DNA from: Candidatus Izemoplasma sp.
GTDB lineage: Bacteria; Bacillota_I; Bacilli_A; Izemoplasmatales; Izemoplasmataceae
DNA length: 9,873 bases
Direction of reading: 5' to 3'
Assembly: GCA_021736285.1 (NCBI GenBank)
Contig: JAIPGE010000041.1
Span: forward strand, 1-9,873
Positions 1 to 5,795 of this stretch are shown piece after piece (position 1 is the stretch's first letter; every line of letters begins with the position of its first letter). The translations under genes and the position numbers were made by a program. The notes beneath the pieces were generated by a model. It had not been told where the DNA came from and ran no database searches. It saw only the letters and a list, made by a program, of their open reading frames with translations.

Positions 1-52
1 TTCAAGCATAATTTAATATTATTTTACGTATATATGTATCTTTTTTTCATAA

Positions 53-86
53 ATAAAGCGTTTTCACTTAAAGTAAGCCGTTTTCG
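53..86 (+). promoter_or_regulatory. Possible operator region: CRE-like site and a second copy 20 bp on
   Basis: The core AAAGCGTTTTCA (55-66) fits the catabolite-responsive-element consensus TGAAARCGYTTTCW at 12 of 14 positions when aligned over 53-66. A degraded copy, AAGCCGTTTTC (75-85), has its CG exactly 20 bases later, about two helical turns, and fits only 9 of 14. Between them lies the small palindrome ACTTAAAGT (66-74). Two in-phase copies upstream of a sugar operon suggest CcpA binding or operators for the adjacent ROK regulator. The sequence cannot decide between these, and a chance match in AT-rich DNA is possible. Confidence 0.35.
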
Positions 87-90
87 TTAT

Positions 91-117
91 TTGTAATTAA
101 ATCATAATATTTATAAT
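91..117 (+). promoter_or_regulatory. Weak candidate upstream promoter
   Basis: TTGTAA (91-96) and a perfect TATAAT (112-117) are separated by only 15 bases, shorter than the ideal 17. It lies directly behind the CRE-like repeats, which would suit carbon-source control. In DNA this AT-rich a TATAAT is cheap, so this is listed only as an alternative to the better-spaced promoter at 152-180. Confidence 0.22.
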
Positions 118-151
118 TTAATTGATATTAATTAAAAGTTTTAACTAATTA

Positions 152-180
152 TTGAACTGGAAAGATTTTTAAATTATACT
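152..180 (+). promoter_or_regulatory. Probable sigma-A promoter of the sugar operon
   Basis: TTGAAC (152-157) and TATACT (175-180) are separated by exactly 17 bases. Transcription would start near 187, just before the ribosome binding site AAGGAAG (190-196) of the ROK gene at 204, giving a very short leader. The spacing and the 4/6 and 5/6 matches make this the best promoter in the leader. Confidence 0.55.
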
Positions 181-203
181 AATTAAGTAAAGGAAGTGAA
201 ATT

Positions 204-1436
204 ATGGTACATAAAGGCGTTAATATGACAACAGTCAAACGATACAATCGTTCCTTAATTTTAAAAGCCTTAAGTCATGGTGTTTTGTCTCGAAAAGACA
301 TTGCAAAGAAAGTTAATCTTACCCCCGCGTCAGTTAGTATCCTTGTCGCAAAGATGATTGAAGAAAACTTAATTATAGAAGCAGGGACTTCTAAGCAAAA
401 AGTTCGCGTAGGTAGAAAGAAATCAATGCTTGACTTAAATGCAAATTACAAATATATTATTGGAATCACGATAGAAACACACACCATATCCTTTGCATTA
501 AGTAATCTTAAACAAGAATTGATTACCTATTACGTTCAAAAGATTGATGACAAAGATATTGCATCAATCCTTAAAGTAATTCAGCAAGCATATGAATCAC
601 TTTGTTTTGAAAACAGGATTCATCATCGTCAATTGTTGGGGATAGGAATTGGTATCGTTGGACAAGTTGATTCCATTCGTGGCATTAGTTTGGATGCTTA
701 TGGGCTTTGGTCACATCCAGTCCATCTAAAAAAAGAATTGGAGGCATTACTAAATCTTCCTATAGTGATTGAAAACAATGTACGTGCACTGGCACTTGTT
801 GAGATGACGCACCATTCTGACACCGATGCCTTAACTTTTATTAAATACGGACCCGGTATTGGCGCTGCATTTGTTCATAACCATACCGTTTATACCGGTT
901 CAAAATACAACAGTTTAGAACTTGGACATACAATTGTAGACCCTCGTGGCAAACGCTGTAAGTGTGGCCAACAAGGATGCTTAGAAACCGTTGCTTCATA
1001 TACAAGTATTCTTGATACATGTTGCCAAGAAAACATCTTAGACCGTGAAAGTGATACATTATTAAACGATTTAGTGAACCATTATAAAGCTGATCACCCG
1101 CGTGTCAAAACAATTATTGATGAAGCTATAAAATATTTTGCAATCGCTTTAATTAATTTATTAAAAATTCTTGATACAAAAGATGTTATTCTCTATGGTG
1201 ATTTTTTTAAAGAAGATTTGTTCTTCAATATCTTAATCGATCAAATTAACAGTTTACGTTCAGAACATCAGTTTGTCCCATCAATAAGTAATATCTCAGA
1301 CGATAGAGATATTGGGGCAATTTATATCGCATATCAAAAACTTTTTCTTGAAACTGGTGGATTACCTGCTTTAAAACAACCTAATGGAGGGGAACTATGG
1401 AAACCACACAACTTAAGAAACAATCACCAACATTAA
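204..1436 (+). CDS. ROK-family transcriptional regulator (NagC/XylR type)
   Basis: A 410-residue DNA-binding regulator, likely the local repressor of the sugar operon that it heads. Residues about 15-60 form a winged helix-turn-helix (NRSLILKAL, then SRKDIAKKVNLTPASVS). The rest is a ROK sugar-binding domain. The ROK zinc motif is intact: E239-x-GH242, then C252-K-C254-G-x-x-G-C259-LE. The kinase function looks lost: the usual N-terminal phosphate-binding DxGxT is replaced by GITIETHT (87-94), and the family's ENDA catalytic segment reads E190-N-N192-V, with Asn in place of the catalytic Asp. This fits a sensor rather than a sugar kinase. The start at 204 has AAGGAAG seven bases upstream; an in-frame ATG at 225 is a weaker alternative. 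The 3' end overlaps the next gene by 40 bases and contains that gene's ribosome binding site. The effector is unknown, probably a product of the downstream glycosidase or its substrate. Confidence 0.9.
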   Translation: MVHKGVNMTTVKRYNRSLILKALSHGVLSRKDIAKKVNLTPASVSILVAKMIEENLIIEAGTSKQKVRVGRKKSMLDLNANYKYIIGITIETHTISFALSNLKQELITYYVQKIDDKDIASILKVIQQAYESLCFENRIHHRQLLGIGIGIVGQVDSIRGISLDAYGLWSHPVHLKKELEALLNLPIVIENNVRALALVEMTHHSDTDALTFIKYGPGIGAAFVHNHTVYTGSKYNSLELGHTIVDPRGKRCKCGQQGCLETVASYTSILDTCCQENILDRESDTLLNDLVNHYKADHPRVKTIIDEAIKYFAIALINLLKILDTKDVILYGDFFKEDLFFNILIDQINSLRSEHQFVPSISNISDDRDIGAIYIAYQKLFLETGGLPALKQPNGGELWKPHNLRNNHQH

Positions 1437-2896
1437 AAAATATCTTTTCATATGCCATTGGAGACTTATATGGTGGTGGAGCATTCTTTATTATTGGTGC
1501 ACTATTTTTAGTCTTTTTAACAGACGTCGCCAAAGTGAACCCAGCGCTTGCTGGAACAATCATCTTTGTCGGTAAACTATGGGATGCGATTACTGACCCA
1601 ACGATGGGGTATATCTCTGATAACACTCGTAGTAAACATGGTCGCAGACGCCTTTACTTTTTAATTGGTATTGTTCCCATCTTTCTTTCATGGGTCTTAT
1701 TATGGACCTCATTTGGAATTGACAGCACAGTCTTTAAATTTGTCTATTACTTACTCGTATATCTTTTATTTAATACCGTATTTACACTCGTGATGGTGCC
1801 ATATAACTCAATGCCCGCAGAAATGGCAACTGATTATAAGGATCGTTCACGTTTAATTACTGTTAGAATGCTTTTTTCACAGGGGGGAATGTTATTAGGC
1901 GCTGTCCTCCCCATTACAATTGTGAATTTCTTTTTGTCTGATCTCAGTACGGGTTATATCGTGATGGCGACTATTTTTGGTATTATTTTTTCAGTACCAT
2001 GGATTTTTGTGTATAAAGGCACTTATGAACGAGATATCGTATATCCCGAAGTAAAGAAAAAAAATATCAAAGAGATTGCAGTAAAAATATCACGTGATTT
2101 TGCCTCGACAGTGAAAAATAAATCATTGAAGATTCACTCAATCATGTATATTACTGCTTATGTCTCGATGGATGTTTTTAATGCATTATTGATTTATTAT
2201 ATTCGTGATGATCTCAACAAATATTCTAGTTATCAATTTCTTTTAGGAACAGTCGTGATCTTTCAAATTTTAAGTTTATATGTTGTGATGAAATCCTGTA
2301 ATAAATTTGGCAATGCCAAAACCTATCGAATTCATGCCAGTATCTGGATGTTGGCTATCCTTGTGTTGTTCTCATTAAACAGTGGGGTTCCTCTTTGGAC
2401 AATTCTACTGGTTGGAATTGTCATTGGATTTGGACTAAGTGGCTGCGTAATGACACCTTATAATATGTTGGCTTTTGTCGTCGATGCCGATCAAATGATT
2501 ACAACCAAACGTCGTGAAGGAATTTATGCTGGGATGATGACTTTCTTACGAAAAATTGCACAAGCCTTAGCCTTGTTCTTTGTAGGTGTCGGACTTCAAC
2601 TTGTGGATTATCGACAACCGATTGGTGATGTGATTCAAGTGCAGTCTGATAGCACCTTACTTGGGATTCGTTTGATGTTCTTTATTACGCCACTCGTTTT
2701 ATTATCGATTGGGATTATTTCCTCTTTCAAGTTTAAAATTACACCAGAATATCATGAAATTTTATTATCTGAGATAAACCGTCTAGCTGATGGTGGCAAA
2801 AAATCAGAAGTGACAGAAAAAACAAAAAATGTTGTTGAAGAAATTACTGGATTAACATATGACGTATTATGGGATAGTGGTGATCTCATTGATTAA
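1397..2896 (+). CDS. GPH-family sugar:cation symporter (MelB/XylP-like, MFS fold)
   Basis: A 499-residue inner-membrane transporter of the glycoside-pentoside-hexuronide:cation symporter family, expected to import an oligosaccharide or glycoside with Na+ or H+. About twelve hydrophobic segments are visible. The family signature follows the second helix: W62-D63-A-I-T66-D67-P, then SD(74-75), T77-RS and GRRR (82-85). D63 and D67 align with the MelB cation-site Asp pair D55/D59. The soluble tail after about residue 445 (RLADGG ... ITGLTYDVLW) is typical of Gram-positive family members; no phosphotransferase IIA-like domain is fused. The start has the strong site GGAGGGG (1386-1392) inside the end of the ROK gene. 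It overlaps the following glycosidase gene, so regulator, transporter and hydrolase are probably translated in a coupled way. Exact sugar is not readable from sequence; YihO/YihP, transporters linked to sulfoquinovose, also belong to this family. Confidence 0.9.
   Translation: METTQLKKQSPTLKNIFSYAIGDLYGGGAFFIIGALFLVFLTDVAKVNPALAGTIIFVGKLWDAITDPTMGYISDNTRSKHGRRRLYFLIGIVPIFLSWVLLWTSFGIDSTVFKFVYYLLVYLLFNTVFTLVMVPYNSMPAEMATDYKDRSRLITVRMLFSQGGMLLGAVLPITIVNFFLSDLSTGYIVMATIFGIIFSVPWIFVYKGTYERDIVYPEVKKKNIKEIAVKISRDFASTVKNKSLKIHSIMYITAYVSMDVFNALLIYYIRDDLNKYSSYQFLLGTVVIFQILSLYVVMKSCNKFGNAKTYRIHASIWMLAILVLFSLNSGVPLWTILLVGIVIGFGLSGCVMTPYNMLAFVVDADQMITTKRREGIYAGMMTFLRKIAQALALFFVGVGLQLVDYRQPIGDVIQVQSDSTLLGIRLMFFITPLVLLSIGIISSFKFKITPEYHEILLSEINRLADGGKKSEVTEKTKNVVEEITGLTYDVLWDSGDLID
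2879..2885 (+). promoter_or_regulatory. Ribosome binding site that decides the GH31 start
   Basis: GGTGATC matches the 3' part of the extended Shine-Dalgarno sequence AAGGAGGTGATC. Aligned to the anti-Shine-Dalgarno, the equivalent GGAGG would end at 2880, eight bases before TTG at 2889. The in-frame ATG at 2859 has no such site, and the GTG at 2880 has only GGGAT four bases upstream. This favours TTG 2889, but the choice is not certain. Confidence 0.5.
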
Positions 2897-4853
2897 GACA
2901 ATTGACAACGGCTTTGAAATTATATTAGATGGAAAAGTTTTAATCCGACACACCACAAAGACTCCTGCCTTTTTCATTGGTGAAAAACGCTTAGCGATTG
3001 ATATGCGTAAAGGGGAATTTTTTATTAAAGATACCACACCCTATAATCAAGCCAATCTTATCACTGTTAAAGATACAAAAATCGTGTTTGATACATTTCA
3101 GATAGAACTTAAACAAGATACGTATACCAAACTTGTGTTTCTTAACTTAAACCAACCAATACAAATTCATCTTTTAGCCGAACAAGATGAAAAAATATAT
3201 GGACTCGGTGAACATTTTACCAGTCTAAATTTACGCGGACATAAAGTTAAGAACTGGGTTGAAGAACATATCACCCGAAAACAAATCTATAATAAAATTA
3301 TCCGGAGACTTTTACACATTCGACCAAAAAAATGGCCTTTTGAAGACTATAAAACGTATTTTATTACCCCTTCATTTATGTCTAGCAACAATTATTTTTG
3401 TCATATGGAAACCCCAGGATATGGTGTTTTTGATTTCACACATAACGATTATCATAGTTTCACTTGCCTTGGCTCTTTGACAGAAATCGTTCTCCATAAA
3501 GAAGCGTCAATACTCGATTTAAGTGGTGCGCTGTGTCGCTTTAAAGGCATTCTTCCTAAACTTCCTGATTGGATCTATGATGGGATGATTTTAGGTATTC
3601 AAGGCGGCACTCAGTTTGTCAATACAACAACCAAAAAATTAGTCCAACAAGGTGCAAAAATTAATGCCATATGGGCTCAAGATTGGTGTGGGGAGATTTA
3701 CACATACTTTGGTAAACAAGTGCTTTGGAACTGGCAATATGATCCGTTATTATATCCTGATTTAAAAGCAAACATAAAAAAATGGTATTCAGAAGATATA
3801 AAGTTTTTAGGCTACATCAATCCCTATCTAAATCAACAAGAAGCAATGTTTAAAAAGGCCAAAAAAAATAACTACTTAGTTAGAAATACTGATGGTTCAA
3901 TCTTTCTAACTCAAGCTACATCATTCAAATTTGGCATTATTGATTTAACACAAGTAACTGCGTATGACTGGTTTAAAGATGTTATTAAAACAAATATGTT
4001 AGGGCTTGGAATGATGGGATGGATGGCTGATTTTGGTGAATATCTCCCAACAGACTGTGTGCTCTCAAAAGGTCTAGCTGAAGACTTACACAACCAATGG
4101 CCAGATTTATGGATCAAACTGAATAGAGAAGTGTTAGAAGAAACCGATATGTTATCAAAGGCAGTTTTCTTTAACCGAGCTGGCTATTCAAACAATCTTA
4201 AATATAGTACCTTGATATGGAATGGCGATCAACATGTTGATTTTACAGATGATTTTGGGATGAAAAGCGCCTTACGCGCTAAGTTATCATTGTCATTATC
4301 CGGTGTTGGTATCTCCCATTCTGATGTTGGTGGATACACAACTGTGCCGGGCATAAAACGAAAAAAAATACTTTTTTTAAGATGGTTAGAAATGAATACA
4401 TTCACACCCGTTTTAAGAAGCCATGAAGGCAATCGTCCCAAAGACAATATTCAACCCTATTCAACCCAAGAGACGATTGATGCCACCGTTAAATTTTCTA
4501 CTATTCATGCGTTATTAAAACCCTATCTAATTGCCGTTGAGCAGGATTACCACACCAATGGTTATCCAATGGTTCGCCCGGTATTCTTTCATTATGAGAG
4601 CACAAAAGAAGATGCCTTTTTACTTGGTAAGGATCTATATGTCTGTCCAATTTTAAACAATCGTCAAAAAAAGATAAAAGTCACCTTTAGTAATCATAAA
4701 TGGATCCATCTATTGACTGGAAAGATCTATCAAGAAGGATGTTATGATATTGAAGCACCTGTTGGACAACCTGCGGTTTTCTATCGGGCAGATTCACAAT
4801 ACAATAGTACTTTTAAGCACATTACAACTTACGTAAAAAAACAACTGGCTTAA
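2889..4853 (+). CDS. GH31 family glycosidase, YihQ-like branch, probable alpha-glucosidase
   Basis: A 654-residue cytoplasmic glycoside hydrolase (no signal peptide) that would cleave the sugar imported by the upstream symporter. Numbering is from TTG 2889; an ATG at 2859 would add 10 residues. An N-terminal beta domain (1 to about 225) precedes a (beta/alpha)8 barrel. Catalytic residues: nucleophile D381 in GWMADFGEY and acid/base D447 in WNGDQ. Long blocks match E. coli YihQ sulfoquinovosidase from memory: WAQDW, FLGYINPYL, GEYLPTD, HSDVGGYTT, RSHEGNRP. Of the YihQ sulfoquinovose-site residues (Q288, R301, W304, Y508), Q264, W280 and Y483 are kept but the sulfonate-contacting Arg is Gln277 (FGKQVLW against FGKRLMW). 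That argues for an unsulfonated alpha-glucoside. The start codon overlaps the symporter gene's last 8 bases. Family assignment is firm; substrate is open. Confidence 0.9.
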   Translation: MIKTIDNGFEIILDGKVLIRHTTKTPAFFIGEKRLAIDMRKGEFFIKDTTPYNQANLITVKDTKIVFDTFQIELKQDTYTKLVFLNLNQPIQIHLLAEQDEKIYGLGEHFTSLNLRGHKVKNWVEEHITRKQIYNKIIRRLLHIRPKKWPFEDYKTYFITPSFMSSNNYFCHMETPGYGVFDFTHNDYHSFTCLGSLTEIVLHKEASILDLSGALCRFKGILPKLPDWIYDGMILGIQGGTQFVNTTTKKLVQQGAKINAIWAQDWCGEIYTYFGKQVLWNWQYDPLLYPDLKANIKKWYSEDIKFLGYINPYLNQQEAMFKKAKKNNYLVRNTDGSIFLTQATSFKFGIIDLTQVTAYDWFKDVIKTNMLGLGMMGWMADFGEYLPTDCVLSKGLAEDLHNQWPDLWIKLNREVLEETDMLSKAVFFNRAGYSNNLKYSTLIWNGDQHVDFTDDFGMKSALRAKLSLSLSGVGISHSDVGGYTTVPGIKRKKILFLRWLEMNTFTPVLRSHEGNRPKDNIQPYSTQETIDATVKFSTIHALLKPYLIAVEQDYHTNGYPMVRPVFFHYESTKEDAFLLGKDLYVCPILNNRQKKIKVTFSNHKWIHLLTGKIYQEGCYDIEAPVGQPAVFYRADSQYNSTFKHITTYVKKQLA

Positions 4854-4901
4854 GGTTTCCCCCTAATTCTATAGTGTCTCTATATAATATAATAATACTA
4901 A

Positions 4902-4927
4902 AAAAATGCCTATGTCTAGGCATTTTT
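4902..4927. terminator. Bidirectional intrinsic terminator
   Basis: An 11-base perfect stem, AAAAATGCCTA / TAGGCATTTTT, with a 4-base loop TGTC. It is flanked by A-run and T-run on opposite sides, so it can end the plus-strand sugar operon and the convergent minus-strand haem protein gene. The minus-strand gene's last codons and stop (TAG, 4918-4916) lie inside the hairpin. Confidence 0.88.
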
Positions 4928-5527
4928 AATTGTGTTCTTTTGTTTATAGGATTTTATCAAAGGCTCACTTACTTTTAACAATCCATAAATCAAAAATATG
5001 CTTATGTAATATACCATTCGGTCATTTTGAATAAAAATAAGATGCAATCCTAGAAACGTATAAAATAAATAGGAGAGTTGATGGAGTCGCTTCCATTGTT
5101 TATACGTCATTTGACGTCGAATAATATGAAAGGAAGTAACAAATAATGGGATTAGCACCAGAACTGTTAAAATCCCAAATACAATCGATAAGGTGATGTC
5201 ACTTATCGATAAATCATCAAGTACAAATTTTAAAAACGAAACAGCGTGAGGCACAATTAAGAGTGTGCCAATCACGGCTAATTCAGCTCTAACTTGTAAC
5301 AATTTTGTTTTAATTTTACTTCTTTCTAAGACGCCTGTAAACATTACAATAATAAAGAACGCTGCGCCACTAAACCCAAGTGTTACAACATTGACCTCTG
5401 AATCTAACAATACCAATGCAAAAATAGCAAAAGGAATATACAAATACCAGCGATATTTATGAATTTTTCTTGGAAATAACATAGCTAATACAACAACAAT
5501 GATGATATGAATCAATAGTACTATCAT
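4916..5527 (-). CDS. Ferric-reductase-like transmembrane haem protein (MsrQ/YedZ type)
   Basis: A 203-residue integral membrane protein, probably a b-type haem carrier moving electrons across the membrane. Seven hydrophobic helices are predicted (about 1-18, 28-42, 46-67, 82-103, 110-135, 150-166, 171-187). Basic loops (PRKIHKYR, ERSKIKTK, IIRRQ...YKQWKR) and the basic C-terminus alternate to one side, giving an outside N-terminus and inside C-terminus. The family pattern is clear: R80-x-E-L then H94 in the fourth helix, TS at 131-132, WKRLH149, and GLH162. H94, H149 and H162 sit at nearly the same positions as the haem ligands H91, H151 and H164 of E. coli MsrQ (from memory); H134 is an extra candidate. 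No NAD- or FAD-binding reductase domain is attached, and no msrP lies beside it. Its ATG overlaps the stop of the upstream small-peptide gene (ATGA), so the pair is probably translationally coupled. The electron donor and acceptor are unknown. Confidence 0.82.
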   Translation of the reverse strand: MIVLLIHIIIVVVLAMLFPRKIHKYRWYLYIPFAIFALVLLDSEVNVVTLGFSGAAFFIIVMFTGVLERSKIKTKLLQVRAELAVIGTLLIVPHAVSFLKFVLDDLSISDITLSIVFGILTVLVLIPLFVTSFHIIRRQMTYKQWKRLHQLSYLFYTFLGLHLIFIQNDRMVYYISIFLIYGLLKVSEPLIKSYKQKNTIKNA

Positions 5528-5703
5528 TCGTCATCATCCTCTTCGTGTTCATCTTCAGATGCCCCTGCTACGGTATCAATACTCACATAGTATGTGTCGT
5601 TTGTTGCACCAGAAAAAACATCAATGGTATCCGCAATCGGTTCATCGATCAATGCAACTACGCCTGTTATAATAAATAGAAGTAATACAATGTATTTTTT
5701 CAT
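5524..5703 (-). CDS. 59-residue exported peptide with two flavinylation-like motifs
   Basis: A small gene with strong expression signals: AGGAGAG (5715-5709) five bases before its ATG, and a consensus promoter upstream. Residues 1-19 are a signal-like or anchor segment (MKKYIVLLLF then ITGVVAL) with a possible cleavage after VVA17; there is no lipobox. The mature part has two copies of one motif 15 residues apart: T26-I-D28-V-F-S-G-A-T34 and S41-I-D43-T-V-A-G-A-S49. These resemble D-x-x-(S/T)-G-A-T, where ApbE joins FMN to Thr in NqrC, RnfG and FMN-binding-domain proteins. The codons of the copies differ, so likeness is held at the protein level. The tail (50-59) is acidic at nine of ten positions, broken by H53. 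The full FMN-binding domain, usually 80 or more residues, is absent. Its TGA overlaps the start of the haem membrane protein gene. Function is inferred: a membrane-side flavin carrier, or a degraded relic of one. Confidence 0.75.
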   Translation of the reverse strand: MKKYIVLLLFIITGVVALIDEPIADTIDVFSGATNDTYYVSIDTVAGASEDEHEEDDDE

Positions 5704-5729
5704 CTAATCTCTCCTGAAACGTTTTACTT

Positions 5730-5758
5730 ATTATACTATGAAGTTGAATGTTTATCAA
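5730..5758 (-). promoter_or_regulatory. Promoter of the small peptide / haem protein unit
   Basis: On the minus strand TTGATA (5758-5753) and a perfect TATAAT (5735-5730) are separated by exactly 17 bases. Transcription would start near 5723, where the palindrome AAACGTTT (5724-5717) overlaps the start site and could be an operator. The -35 box directly abuts the T-run of the tldE terminator. Confidence 0.72.
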
Positions 5759-5787
5759 AAATATTGAGACTGCGTGAGCAGTCTCAA
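5757..5787 (-). terminator. Intrinsic terminator of the tldDE operon
   Basis: A perfect 10-base stem TTGAGACTGC / GCAGTCTCAA with a 4-base loop (5774-5777), followed on the minus strand by TATTTTT. It starts eight bases after the tldE stop codon. The U-tract runs straight into the -35 box of the next promoter, so the following two-gene unit is set apart from tldDE. Confidence 0.88.
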
Positions 5788-5795
5788 TTACTTAA

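Noticed and set aside
4229..4447. Minus-strand open frames inside the GH31 gene and similar frames inside other genes
   Set aside because: They lie opposite well-supported conserved coding regions, lack ribosome binding sites and show no recognisable domain, so they are shadows.
5524..5526. UGA read as tryptophan, as in Mycoplasma-type codes
   Set aside because: All large genes use TGG for Trp and none is broken by TGA. The peptide gene ends in TGA followed at once by in-frame TAG, so either reading ends it there; the standard code fits everything.
5524..5703. Small peptide as a modified-peptide precursor processed by TldDE
   Set aside because: It has an export or anchor segment, not a leader/core layout, lacks Cys- or Thr/Ser-rich core, and is separated from tldE by a strong terminator and own promoter. 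TldDE is cytoplasmic.
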